From Streptomyces actinomycinicus (GTDB taxonomy: Bacteria > Actinomycetota > Actinomycetes > Streptomycetales > Streptomycetaceae), in contig NZ_JAERRK010000012.1 in NCBI RefSeq assembly GCF_016741775.1, positions 160,108 to 224,107 on the forward strand: 64,000 bases of DNA, given 5' to 3'. Made by a program: the position numbers and the translations under genes. The notes below the pieces were generated by a model that was given only the letters and a program-made list of their open reading frames with translations, was not told the origin of the DNA and did not search any database. Below, one piece after another: positions 45,020 to 53,054 of the stretch (positions are counted from its first letter, which is position 1; each line of letters starts with the position of its first letter).

Positions 45020-45048
45020 GCGCCCCGCGGGAACTCCCCGCGGGGCGC
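45020..45048. terminator. Bidirectional terminator between uvrA and the sugar kinase
   Basis: A perfect 12-bp stem (GCGCCCCGCGGG / CCCGCGGGGCGC) with a 5-nt AACTC loop. On the minus strand it is followed by TGCCTTTTTG, giving a U-tract for the kinase/LacI transcript. It may also stop uvrA read-through from the left. Confidence 0.82.
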
Positions 45049-45148
45049 CGCTCGTTCCCTCATCAGCCAGCCCGGCCCTGCGGTTCGGCAGATCACGCAC
45101 ACCGCAGGTCCGGCCGTACCTTGTCAACAGCACAGGGAGACAGACCGC

Positions 45149-46069
45149 TCACAGCGCGGCCGGCCCGCCCAGCTCCGCCGCGTACGGCGGCTCGGCCCCC
45201 GCCCGCGAGCAAGTGATCGCCGCCGCCCGTGCCGCGAAGCGCAGCAGCCGTGTCCACCCCTCCGTCCCGAGGGCGCCGAGCGCTTCCGGGGACAGCGCGT
45301 CCCTCGCCGCCAGCCCGTGCAGCAAGGCCGCGTTCACCGTGTCACCGGCACCGATGGTGTCCACGACGTCGACCTTCTCACCCGGCACATGATGCTCCCC
45401 GCCGTCCCGGGTGAACACGGTCAGACCGTCGCCGCCCCGCGTGACCACCACGGCCGACGGCCCCTCGGCCAGCCACTCGCGCGGGCTGCCGCCGAGCCAC
45501 GCCGCGTCTTCCGCGGACAGCTTCAGCAGCGTCACCGAGGGCAGCCAGCTCTTGAAACGCGCCCGGTAGGCGTCCGCGTCCGGGATCAGCCCCGCCCGGA
45601 TATTGGGGTCGAGCGCGGTGAACAACCCCTGTCCCGCAGCGGTCCGCATCAGCTCCTCGTAGGCGCTCGCCCCCGGTTCCAGGACGAGCGAGCAGGTGCC
45701 GAAGGACACCGCGCGCGTCCCGGCGGGGAGAGCGGCCGGGGCAGTGAAGAGGCGGTCGGCCGTGCCGTCCACATAGAAGGAGTAGGCGGCCGAGCCGGCG
45801 GCGTCGATCGTGGCCACCGCCAGGGTCGTCGGCTCCGGTCCCCGCTGGACACCGGAGACGTCGACGCCGGCCCGCCGCAGCCCGTCCAGCAGGGCCTCGC
45901 CGAACGCGTCGTGCGAGGCCCGGGAGCAGAAGGCGGTGGGGGAGCCGAGCCGGCCGAGGGCCACGGCGGTGTTGTACGGGCCACCGCCGAGAACCGGCTT
46001 CAGGTCCGCGAGGGCACCGGCGCCCTGCGGTACCAGGTCGATCAACGCCTCACCGGCAACGACGATCAC
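45149..46069 (-). CDS. PfkB-family carbohydrate kinase (fructokinase-like)
   Basis: 306 residues; GTG start overlaps the LacI regulator's stop (GTGA, 46066-46069). Ribokinase fold: VVAGEALIDLVPQ, LGGGPYNTAVALGRLG (sugar-binding Gly-Gly), VVTRGGDGLTVFTRDGGEHH, and catalytic DTIGAGDTVNAALLHGLAA with the base Asp. The pattern is closest to bacterial fructokinases. Cotranscribed with, and probably controlled by, the LacI protein. No transporter is adjacent, so the sugar is not identified. Confidence 0.9.
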   Translation of the reverse strand: MIVVAGEALIDLVPQGAGALADLKPVLGGGPYNTAVALGRLGSPTAFCSRASHDAFGEALLDGLRRAGVDVSGVQRGPEPTTLAVATIDAAGSAAYSFYVDGTADRLFTAPAALPAGTRAVSFGTCSLVLEPGASAYEELMRTAAGQGLFTALDPNIRAGLIPDADAYRARFKSWLPSVTLLKLSAEDAAWLGGSPREWLAEGPSAVVVTRGGDGLTVFTRDGGEHHVPGEKVDVVDTIGAGDTVNAALLHGLAARDALSPEALGALGTEGWTRLLRFAARAAAITCSRAGAEPPYAAELGGPAAL

Positions 46070-47196
46070 GAGACGATCCCCTTCTCGGACGGAGTGGACG
46101 ATACGGTTCGCCCGGCCGCTTCCGCGAGGTCCGGCTCCTCCGGGCATCCGCAGGATGTGCGGTGGACGAAAGTGCAGGGCAGGCGGACCGTCCGGGGCGG
46201 GCGGCCCGGTTCGGCGAGGCGCTCCAGGAGCATCCGGACGGCCTGGGCGCCCAGCTCCCGGCTGGGCTGGGCGATGGCGGTCAGCCGGGGCGAGAACAGG
46301 TCGGCCCAGGCGAAGTCGTCGAAGCAGCACAGCGCGATGTCGTCGGGCACGGAGCGGCCGTGGCGGCGCAGCGCGCGCAGGGTGCCGATGGTCATCGCGT
46401 TGTTGGCGGTCACGAGTGCTGTGGGCGGCTCGGACAGGGCGAGCAGGGCGGTCGTGGCCCGCTCGGCGCCGCCGGACTCGGAGTTACCGGGGACGACGAG
46501 ACGTTCGTCGTGGGCCAGCCCGGCGGCGGCGAGCCCCTCCTGGAAGCCGGCGATGCGCTCCGCGGTGGTGCTGAGCCCGGGCAGACCGGCGATCAGCCCG
46601 ATCCGGCGGTGTCCCAGCCGGGCGAGATGGCCGACGAGCCGGCCCGTCGGTGCGGCGCCCTCGGCACAGACCTGGTCGAACCATGGCACGCCTGGGGAAA
46701 GGCGGGCGCTCGCGTCGCCGGACGACCGGCTGTCCTCCGTCACGGATGCGTCCACCAGCCGGTCGAGGAACACCGTCGGTACGGCATGGCGGCGGAGGTA
46801 GCCGATGAGGTCTTCCGGGTCCGCGGAAGGGGCGACGATCATGCCGTCGACCCGGCGCTCATGGAGGAGCTGTACGACCTTGCGTTCGTGTGCCGGGTCG
46901 TCGTGCGGGTCGGCGATGAGCAGGCTGTAGCCGGCTTCGAGGGCGGCGGCCTCGACTCCCTGGAGGATCTCCGTGAAGTACGGGTTGCTGATGGCCGACA
47001 CGGCAAGGCCGATGGAGCGGGTCCGGGAGGTCACCAGAGAGCGGGCCAGGCTGTTGGGGGTGTAACCGAGGGCGTCGATGGCATCGAGCACGGCCTCGCG
47101 GGTGTGCGGCAGCACTGGGCGGGTGCCGTTCAGCACGTGGGAAACGGTCGCCACGGAGACTCCCGCACGCCGGGCGACGTCCGCCATGGTGGCCAT
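46066..47196 (-). CDS. LacI-family transcription regulator
   Basis: 376 residues from ATG 47196 with GGAGAGG upstream. The N-terminal HTH and hinge are standard (MADVARRAGVSVATVSHVLN, LARSLVTSRTRSIGLAVSA). The periplasmic-binding-like domain follows with NPYFTEILQGVEAAALEAGY and RIGLIAGLPGLSTTAERIAG. A C-terminal extension beyond LPCTFVHRTSCG is charged. First gene of a two-gene operon with the sugar kinase. A 30-bp palindrome 160 bp upstream is its probable operator, indicating autoregulation. Confidence 0.93.
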   Translation of the reverse strand: MATMADVARRAGVSVATVSHVLNGTRPVLPHTREAVLDAIDALGYTPNSLARSLVTSRTRSIGLAVSAISNPYFTEILQGVEAAALEAGYSLLIADPHDDPAHERKVVQLLHERRVDGMIVAPSADPEDLIGYLRRHAVPTVFLDRLVDASVTEDSRSSGDASARLSPGVPWFDQVCAEGAAPTGRLVGHLARLGHRRIGLIAGLPGLSTTAERIAGFQEGLAAAGLAHDERLVVPGNSESGGAERATTALLALSEPPTALVTANNAMTIGTLRALRRHGRSVPDDIALCCFDDFAWADLFSPRLTAIAQPSRELGAQAVRMLLERLAEPGRPPRTVRLPCTFVHRTSCGCPEEPDLAEAAGRTVSSTPSEKGIVS

Positions 47197-47356
47197 CGCA
47201 CCGCCTCTCCAGAACCGAGCGGGCTCCGCCGCCAGGGCCAGCGACCGAGCCGTCCGAGCCGGCGAACCGCAAAACGCCGGTCTTCTGTCGACCGGCCGAT
47301 CCACATGCCGAGCCGTTCCTGCACCTTCCGGCGGACGGTATCCCATGAGCGCCCGT

Positions 47357-47386
47357 CGCGTAAACGCTTACGTAAGCGTTTACGCG
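47357..47386. promoter_or_regulatory. 30-bp perfect palindrome, probable LacI-family operator
   Basis: The sequence reads identically on both strands, centred between 47371 and 47372, with half-site CGCGTAAACGCTTAC. It contains two overlapping LacI-type cores (TAAACGCTTA and TAAGCGTTTA). It lies upstream of the LacI gene start in otherwise GC-rich repeats. Confidence 0.85.
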
Positions 47387-47744
47387 CCCTGCCTGCCTGC
47401 CTGAATTCCGCCTTCGCGCGCCTCCGCCCCCCTTCGCCCGGCCCAGCCCAGCCGGGTCACCTCCCACTCCCGCATGTCCCCGTTCCCTAGCCGCCCCCAG
47501 CGCCTCCCCGTTTCCAGGCCGGGCCCCACCCCGCCAGCTCCCCCCTCCCGCGCCTTCCCCTCAGCGCCTCCCCGCTTCCAGACCGACCCCACCCCGCCCC
47601 GCCAGCTTTCCCTCCCGCGCTTCCCCGCTCCAAGCCGGCCCCACCCCGCCCCGCCAGCACCCCCTCCCGTGCCTCCCCCTCCCAGGCCGGCCCCGCCCCG
47701 CGGGTATCGTCGCCGTGCACACCCCTTGACCTGTGGAGTCCCAG
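47387..47744. repeat. Pyrimidine-rich tandem repeats, 53-64 bp units, in a 358-bp gap
   Basis: From about 47512, roughly three and a half copies of a unit containing TTCCAGGCCGGGCCCCACCC...CGCCAGC...CCTCCCGCGC...TTCCCC can be followed, beginning near 47512, 47576 and 47629, and ending in a partial copy near 47680. Frames across it are low-complexity and not genes. TTGACC (47726-47731) before the Rieske gene may be a -35 element, but no paired -10 is obvious. Confidence 0.65.
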
Positions 47745-48188
47745 ATGTCCGCCTCCTCGATGTCCGCCTCCTCCTCCGCGAGCCGCCGAACCGTACTTCG
47801 AGGGGCCGCCGCGGCTCCGGTCGCCGGGCTCGGCCTGGCCGCGTGCGCGGCGCCCGGGGGGAACGGCCAGGCCGCGGCCACCCCGACCGCACCGGTTGAC
47901 CTCGGTGCCGACAGCGAGGTCGCGAAGGGCGGGGCCAAGCTCTACCGGGACCACAACGTGGTCGTCAGCCGGGGCGAGGACGGCACACTCAGGGCGTACA
48001 GCACGGTCTGCACGCACGCGGGGTGCCCCATCAACAAGCTGCAGGGCACGACCTTGATCTGCCCCTGCCACGGCAGCCAGTTCGATGCCGTGACGGGCAA
48101 GGTGGTCCAGGCGCCGGCCACCGAGCCTCTGACCGAGCTGACGGTGAAGGCGGCGAAGGGCAGGATCGTCGCCGGTCCGGCGGCCTGA
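47745..48188 (+). CDS. Rieske [2Fe-2S] protein with Tat/lipoprotein signal
   Basis: 147 residues from ATG 47745 (TGGAG upstream). The N-terminus has a twin-arginine motif SRRTVLRG and a lipobox-like GLGLAAC with C34, so it is probably exported folded and lipid-anchored. The cluster ligands are C89/H91 (VCTHAGC) and C106/H109 (CPCHGSQFD); C94 and C108 can form the stabilising disulfide. A small ferredoxin-type electron carrier outside the membrane; no partner oxidoreductase adjoins. Convergent with the XRE gene. Confidence 0.92.
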   Translation: MSASSMSASSSASRRTVLRGAAAAPVAGLGLAACAAPGGNGQAAATPTAPVDLGADSEVAKGGAKLYRDHNVVVSRGEDGTLRAYSTVCTHAGCPINKLQGTTLICPCHGSQFDAVTGKVVQAPATEPLTELTVKAAKGRIVAGPAA

Positions 48189-48257
48189 CAGAAGCCGCGA
48201 GCGAGGAGCCCCGGGCGACGGGCGACAGCGCTCGGCAGGCGGGCGGTGGGGGACCGC

Positions 48258-49205
48258 TCAGTCCCAGTCCCAGGCGATTCCCACGATGCCCGGCCGGATC
48301 CGCGGCTCGACCACGTGGGCGCAGTGGTGGGGGCCGGTCACGGGGAGTTCCTGCCGGCCGCTGCGCGGTGCCGCCGGCGAGTGCTGGGCGAAGCGGTGGC
48401 AGCGCACCGGCAGGGTGCCCGCGTCGAAGCGGACCTGGAGCGCGTACTGACCGCCCGGGGAGCCGAAGCGCTGGAAGTACTCGCGGGAGGCGGCGGCCGT
48501 GCCGTCCTCGATGCCGTACCGGAAGAGGAAGGTGTCGCCGGAGCGCAGCCGGGTGCCGAAGAGCAGCTCGGCCACGAGCACCCCGGTGTCCTGGTCCCAG
48601 CGCAGTCGTCCGGTGCGACAGTTCTCCAGGGCGTGCACGGTCATGCGGCGCGGGTCGCAGCCCGGGTCGCCGTGGTGGACGGCGACGAAGCGGTCGACGC
48701 CGTCGTGGTGGGCGCGCACGATGTGGTGGGCCTCCCGGCTCGCCAGCTCTCGCCGTGCCCCGATCCGGACGCATTCGTGGTGGCCCAGGGTGTGCAGTCC
48801 GCCGTCCACGGCCCAGTCCAGGTCGGCGGTGAGCCGGTCCAGGACGTCGGAGGCCTCGATCAGGGAGCGGTACGAGCGGCCCCTGGGGCGGCCGGCCACG
48901 GAGTGTTCGCCGGCCTCGGCGAGCAGCCGGATGAGTGACTCGTCCGGCAACTGGAGGATCTCCTCCAGTGCGCGTACGGCGCGCAGTGATTCCGGGCGCT
49001 GCGGGCGGCGGGCGCCCTGCTGCCAGTAACTCAGGCTGGTCACACCGACCTTGACCCCGTGGCGGGACAGGTGGTGCTGGACGCGCTGGAGCGGCAGTCC
49101 GCGTGCGGCGATGGCGGCGCGCAGCGCCACATGGAAGGGGCCGCCGCGCAGGGCCGTGTCGAGTTCCGCGGTGGGGACGTCCGCGTGCTCCGTGGCATGC
49201 CGCAT
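48258..49205 (-). CDS. Helix-turn-helix (XRE-like) regulator with unknown C-terminal domain
   Basis: 315 residues. An N-terminal HTH-like region (FHVALRAAIAARGLPLQRVQ, VGVTSLSYWQQGARRPQRPE) is followed by a leucine-rich helix (LEEILQLPDESLIRLLAEAG). A larger C-terminal domain of unknown type contains HHECVRIGARRELASREAHH and VAVHHGDPGCDPRRMTVHAL, rich in His and a few Cys. I recall this type as a conserved single-copy streptomycete regulator next to uvrC. Target unknown; divergent from uvrC, with 520 bp between. Confidence 0.75.
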   Translation of the reverse strand: MRHATEHADVPTAELDTALRGGPFHVALRAAIAARGLPLQRVQHHLSRHGVKVGVTSLSYWQQGARRPQRPESLRAVRALEEILQLPDESLIRLLAEAGEHSVAGRPRGRSYRSLIEASDVLDRLTADLDWAVDGGLHTLGHHECVRIGARRELASREAHHIVRAHHDGVDRFVAVHHGDPGCDPRRMTVHALENCRTGRLRWDQDTGVLVAELLFGTRLRSGDTFLFRYGIEDGTAAASREYFQRFGSPGGQYALQVRFDAGTLPVRCHRFAQHSPAAPRSGRQELPVTGPHHCAHVVEPRIRPGIVGIAWDWD

Positions 49206-49695
49206 GCCGAGGGGCCTTTCTGTGAGATGTCACCACGGCTGGTCAGACCGGGTGTGCGGGTGCGGGGCCACCCCGTGGGCGCTGCGGGCAGGCCCGTGGC
49301 AGGTCACGCCGCGCCCGTTCGCAGGCGTGCACGGCCCCGAGTTCCCCCGCATTGAAGCGTGTTGACCAGAACCCGACAACACCTCGAACCGACCGTTGCG
49401 GACGACTGGCCGGACCTTGCTGCTCCCCGCCCGGCGCAGCGGGGCCCGCGCAGGCACCGGCGGGCCTCGTCAGCGGCCTCGCCGAAGCGGCGGCAGCGGA
49501 CAGCCGGGTCCCAGCCTGGCCGGAATGCGACGCCGGAACTGCCGGGGGCCGTCCGGTGCCGTGCGCGGGGCGCAGAGGGCGTCGCCCGCCGGCCCCTGGT
49601 GGCGTACCCCACATTCCGGGCAGGCGTCCGGCCCGCCCACTCCTTCCCCGGCCCCACACCGTACGGGTGCGGGAGCTGTCCACAGGCACGCCGCG
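49206..49695. other. Intergenic region between the XRE gene and uvrC
   Basis: About 490 bp without a credible gene; frames here are short and low-complexity. GC content is slightly lower near 49205-49260 (TTTCTGTGAGATGTCACC), likely the XRE gene's leader. No tandem repeat or strong hairpin was noticed. Confidence 0.5.
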
Positions 49696-49718
49696 GTGTC
49701 GGTGCTCGACAGTAGGGT
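49696..49718 (+). promoter_or_regulatory. PafBC-type promoter of the uvrC operon
   Basis: GTGTCGGTG (49696-49704), 8 nt CTCGACAG, TAGGGT (49713-49718), then 7 nt to the uvrC ATG, which predicts a leaderless mRNA. The R position is G here and A in the other four. It is the promoter for uvrC, and possibly for rapZ-yvcK-whiA by overlap. Confidence 0.75.
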
Positions 49719-49725
49719 GTGAGAC

Positions 49726-52029
49726 ATGGCCGACCCCTCCAGCTACCGCCCCAGGCCGGGAGACATCCCGGACTCTCCGGGGGTGTACAGGTTCCGTGAC
49801 GAGCACCGCCGGGTGATCTACGTCGGAAAGGCGAAGAGCCTGCGCCAGCGCCTGGCGAACTACTTCCAGGACCTGGCGAACCTGCACCCGCGCACCCGGA
49901 CGATGGTGACCACCGCCGCCTCCGTGGAGTGGACCGTGGTGTCCACGGAGGTCGAGGCGCTTCAGCTGGAGTACTCCTGGATCAAGGAGTACGACCCCCG
50001 GTTCAACGTCAAGTACCGCGACGACAAGAGCTACCCGTACCTCGCGGTGACGATGAGCGAGCAGTTCCCTCGTGTGCAGGTGATGCGCGGTCACAAGAAG
50101 AAGGGCGTGCGGTATTTCGGCCCGTACGCGCACGCGTGGGCCATCCGGGACACCGTCGACCTGCTGCTCCGGGTCTTCCCGGTGCGCACCTGCTCGGCCG
50201 GTGTCTTCAAGAACGCCTCCCGCACCGGCCGCCCCTGCCTGCTCGGGTACATCGGCAAGTGCTCCGCGCCCTGTGTCGGCCGGATCACCCCCGAGGACCA
50301 CCAGGATCTGGCCGAGGAGTTCTGCGACTTCATGGCCGGCCGCACCGGCACCTACCTCCGCCGCCTGGAGAAGCAGATGATGGAGGCGGCCGAGGAGATG
50401 GAGTACGAGCGGGCGGCCCGCCTGCGCGACGACATCGAGGCCCTGAAGAAGGCCATGGAGAAGAACGCGGTCGTGCTCGCCGACGCGACCGACGCCGACC
50501 TCATCGCCGTCGCGGAGGACGAGCTGGAGGCAGCCGTACAGATCTTCCACGTGCGTGGCGGCCGGGTGCGCGGCCAGCGCGGCTGGGTGACCGACAAGGT
50601 CGAGGAGGTCACCACCGGCGCCCTGGTGGAGCACGCCCTGCAGCAGCTGTACGGGGAGGAGACCGGGGACGCGGTGCCCAAGGAGGTGCTGGTCCCGGCC
50701 CTGCCCGAGCCGGTCGAGCCGGTCCAGGAGTGGCTCACCACCCGCCGCGGGTCGAACGTGTCGCTGCGCATCCCGCAGCGCGGCGACAAGAAGGCGCTCA
50801 TGGAGACCGTGCAGCGCAACGCCCAGCAGGCCCTCGCACTGCACAAGACCAAGCGTGCCTCCGACCTGACCACCCGCTCGCGCGCGCTGGAGGAGATCGC
50901 CGAAGCCCTCGAGCTGGACAGCGCCCCGCTGCGGATCGAGTGCTACGACATCTCGCATCTCCAGGGCGACGACGTCGTGGCCTCCATGGTCGTCTTCGAG
51001 GACGGCCTGCAGCGCAAGAGCGAGTACCGCCGCTTCCAGATCAAGGGCTTCGCCGGCCAGGACGACGTCCGGTCCATGCACGAGGTGATCACCCGCCGCT
51101 TCAAGCGTTACCTCGCCGAGAAGGAGCGGACGGGGGAGTGGACCGACGGCTCCGGTGTCACCGAGCCGGCCATCGACGGCCCCGCCACCGACGGCACCGA
51201 TGCCACCGACGGCCCTGGTGTCGTCCCCTCCGCCACGGACGGCACCGATGCCACCGACGGCCCTGGTGTCGTCCCCTCCGCCACGGACGGCACCGATGCC
51301 ACCGACGGCCCTGGTGTCGTCCCCTCCGCCACCGACGGCTCCCCAGCCACCCACGGCTCCCTCGGCGCGGGCGGCCACACCGACGGCAACGGCGGGCTCA
51401 CCGGCACGGACGCGATCACCGACTCTCTCAAGGACGACGACGGCCGGCCCAGGAAGTTCGCGTACCCGCCGCAGCTGGTCGTGGTCGACGGTGGTCAGCC
51501 GCAGGTCGCCGCGGCCCGGCGCGCCCTGGACGAGCTGGGCATCGACGACATCGCCGTGTGCGGTCTCGCCAAGCGCCTGGAGGAGGTCTGGGTGCCGGGA
51601 GAGGACGACCCGGTGGTCCTGCCCCGCACCAGTGAAGGCCTCTACCTGCTCCAGCGCGTCCGGGACGAGGCCCACCGCTTCGCGATCACCTACCAGCGCA
51701 CCAAGCGCGCCAAGCGCTTCCGCGCCGGCCCCCTGGACGACGTCCCCGGACTGGGCGACACCCGCAAACAGGCGCTCATCAAGCATTTCGGCTCGGTGAA
51801 GAAGCTGCGGTCGGCGACAATCGAGCAGATCCAGGAAGTGCCCGGGATAGGCCGGAAGACGGCCGAGACCATTGCCGTGGCCCTCGCCCAGGCGGCCCCG
51901 GCCGCACCCGCCGTGAACACGGCGACCGGAGAGATCATTGAGGACGAGGAACCCGATACGACGGCGGGTTCCTCGGGGGAGCCCGTGACCGCGGGCGCCC
52001 CGGACGAACGACGGGGGCAGGAGACATGA
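49726..52029 (+). CDS. uvrC: UvrABC excision nuclease subunit C
   Basis: 767 residues. GIY-YIG nuclease at the N-terminus (SPGVYRFRDEHRRVIYVGKA), Cys motif GYIGKCSAPCVGRI, UVR motif MMEAAEEMEYERAARLRDDI, RNase H-like endonuclease (RIECYDISHLQGDDVVASMV and PPQLVVVDGGQPQVAAARRA), and a C-terminal HhH pair (DDVPGLGDTRKQALIKHFGS, VPGIGRKTAETIA). It makes both incisions in excision repair. Residues about 470-570 inside the RNase H-like domain are a low-complexity expansion with three 16-residue repeats. Stop overlaps rapZ (ATGA). Confidence 0.97.
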   Translation: MADPSSYRPRPGDIPDSPGVYRFRDEHRRVIYVGKAKSLRQRLANYFQDLANLHPRTRTMVTTAASVEWTVVSTEVEALQLEYSWIKEYDPRFNVKYRDDKSYPYLAVTMSEQFPRVQVMRGHKKKGVRYFGPYAHAWAIRDTVDLLLRVFPVRTCSAGVFKNASRTGRPCLLGYIGKCSAPCVGRITPEDHQDLAEEFCDFMAGRTGTYLRRLEKQMMEAAEEMEYERAARLRDDIEALKKAMEKNAVVLADATDADLIAVAEDELEAAVQIFHVRGGRVRGQRGWVTDKVEEVTTGALVEHALQQLYGEETGDAVPKEVLVPALPEPVEPVQEWLTTRRGSNVSLRIPQRGDKKALMETVQRNAQQALALHKTKRASDLTTRSRALEEIAEALELDSAPLRIECYDISHLQGDDVVASMVVFEDGLQRKSEYRRFQIKGFAGQDDVRSMHEVITRRFKRYLAEKERTGEWTDGSGVTEPAIDGPATDGTDATDGPGVVPSATDGTDATDGPGVVPSATDGTDATDGPGVVPSATDGSPATHGSLGAGGHTDGNGGLTGTDAITDSLKDDDGRPRKFAYPPQLVVVDGGQPQVAAARRALDELGIDDIAVCGLAKRLEEVWVPGEDDPVVLPRTSEGLYLLQRVRDEAHRFAITYQRTKRAKRFRAGPLDDVPGLGDTRKQALIKHFGSVKKLRSATIEQIQEVPGIGRKTAETIAVALAQAAPAAPAVNTATGEIIEDEEPDTTAGSSGEPVTAGAPDERRGQET
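51184..51327 (+). repeat. Three in-frame 48-bp tandem repeats inside uvrC
   Basis: Exact-period copies at 51184, 51232 and 51280, each encoding ATDGTDATDGPGVVPS. A decayed fourth (ATDGSPATHGSLG) follows. The period of 16 codons preserves frame, so copy-number change would alter only linker length within the nuclease domain. Confidence 0.93.
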
Positions 52030-53054
52030 GCGAGCACCAGGAACAGCCCACAGGGCAGCGAGATCAGGCGCACGGCGACACGGGCGACAATGTCCTTCCG
52101 CAGAACGCCGGCCAGGACGCCGGCCAAGACCCCGGCCAGGACGACGGAGCACAGGTGAGTACGGGCAGCGAGGCGGCCGGGGTACCCGAGGCGGCCATCC
52201 CCGAGCTGGTGATCATCTCCGGCATGTCCGGAGCGGGCCGGTCCACGGCCGCGAAGTGTCTGGAGGACCTCGGCTGGTTCGTCGTGGACAACCTCCCGCC
52301 CGCCCTCATCCCCACCATGGTGGAGCTGGGCGCCCGCTCCCAGGGCAACGTGGCGCGGATCGCGGTCGTCGTGGACGTGCGCGGCCGGCGCTTCTTCGAC
52401 AACCTGCGCGAGTCCCTCGCCGACCTGGAGTCGAAGAACGTCACCCGGCGGATCGTCTTCCTGGAGTCCTCGGACGAGGCCCTGGTGCGCCGCTTCGAGT
52501 CGGTGCGCCGCCCGCACCCGCTCCAGGGCGACGGCCGCATCGTGGACGGCATCGCGGCCGAGCGGGAACTGCTGCGCGAGCTGCGCGGCGACGCCGATCT
52601 GGTGATCGACACCTCCAGCCTGAACGTGCACGAGCTGCGCGCCAAGATGGACGCCCAGTTCGCCGGCGAGGAGGAGCCCGAGCTGCGGGCCACCGTGATG
52701 TCCTTCGGCTTCAAGTACGGCCTGCCGGTCGACGCCGACCTGGTCGCGGACATGCGGTTCCTGCCCAACCCGCACTGGGTCCCGGAGCTGCGCCCGTTCA
52801 CCGGCCTCAACGAGGAGGTGGCCGCCTATGTGTTCAACCAGCCCGGCGCGAAGGAGTTCCTCGACCGGTACGCCGAGCTGCTGCGGCTCATCGCGGCCGG
52901 GTACCGGCGCGAGGGCAAGCGGTACGTGACGATCGCCATCGGCTGCACCGGCGGCAAGCACCGCTCGGTCGCGATGTCGGAGAAGCTCGCCGCGCGCCTG
53001 GCGGCCGAAGGTGTGGAGACGGTGGTCGTACACCGGGACATGGGACGGGAATGA
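52026..53054 (+). CDS. rapZ: RapZ-family nucleotide-binding protein
   Basis: 342 residues; ATG overlaps the uvrC stop and its own stop overlaps yvcK. An acidic, Gln/Gly-repetitive N-terminal extension (NAGQDAGQDPGQDDG) precedes the core. P-loop GMSGAGRST has Arg where Lys is usual, as in many actinobacterial copies. CLEDLGWFVVDNLPPALIPT, ESSDEALVRRF..RRPHPL and the C-terminal IGCTGGKHRSVAMSEKLA are diagnostic. In E. coli RapZ controls GlmS small-RNA decay; the actinobacterial role is less clear. Confidence 0.95.
   Translation: MSEHQEQPTGQRDQAHGDTGDNVLPQNAGQDAGQDPGQDDGAQVSTGSEAAGVPEAAIPELVIISGMSGAGRSTAAKCLEDLGWFVVDNLPPALIPTMVELGARSQGNVARIAVVVDVRGRRFFDNLRESLADLESKNVTRRIVFLESSDEALVRRFESVRRPHPLQGDGRIVDGIAAERELLRELRGDADLVIDTSSLNVHELRAKMDAQFAGEEEPELRATVMSFGFKYGLPVDADLVADMRFLPNPHWVPELRPFTGLNEEVAAYVFNQPGAKEFLDRYAELLRLIAAGYRREGKRYVTIAIGCTGGKHRSVAMSEKLAARLAAEGVETVVVHRDMGRE

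Noticed and set aside
45090..45130. TTGTCA word near 45121 considered a sixth PafBC-type promoter
   Set aside because: It is followed by ACAG rather than GTG, has no TANNNT at 8 nt, and lies downstream of convergent genes.
47474..47899. Pro-rich frame upstream of and overlapping the Rieske gene
   Set aside because: It spans tandem repeats and overlaps the well-supported Rieske gene in another frame.
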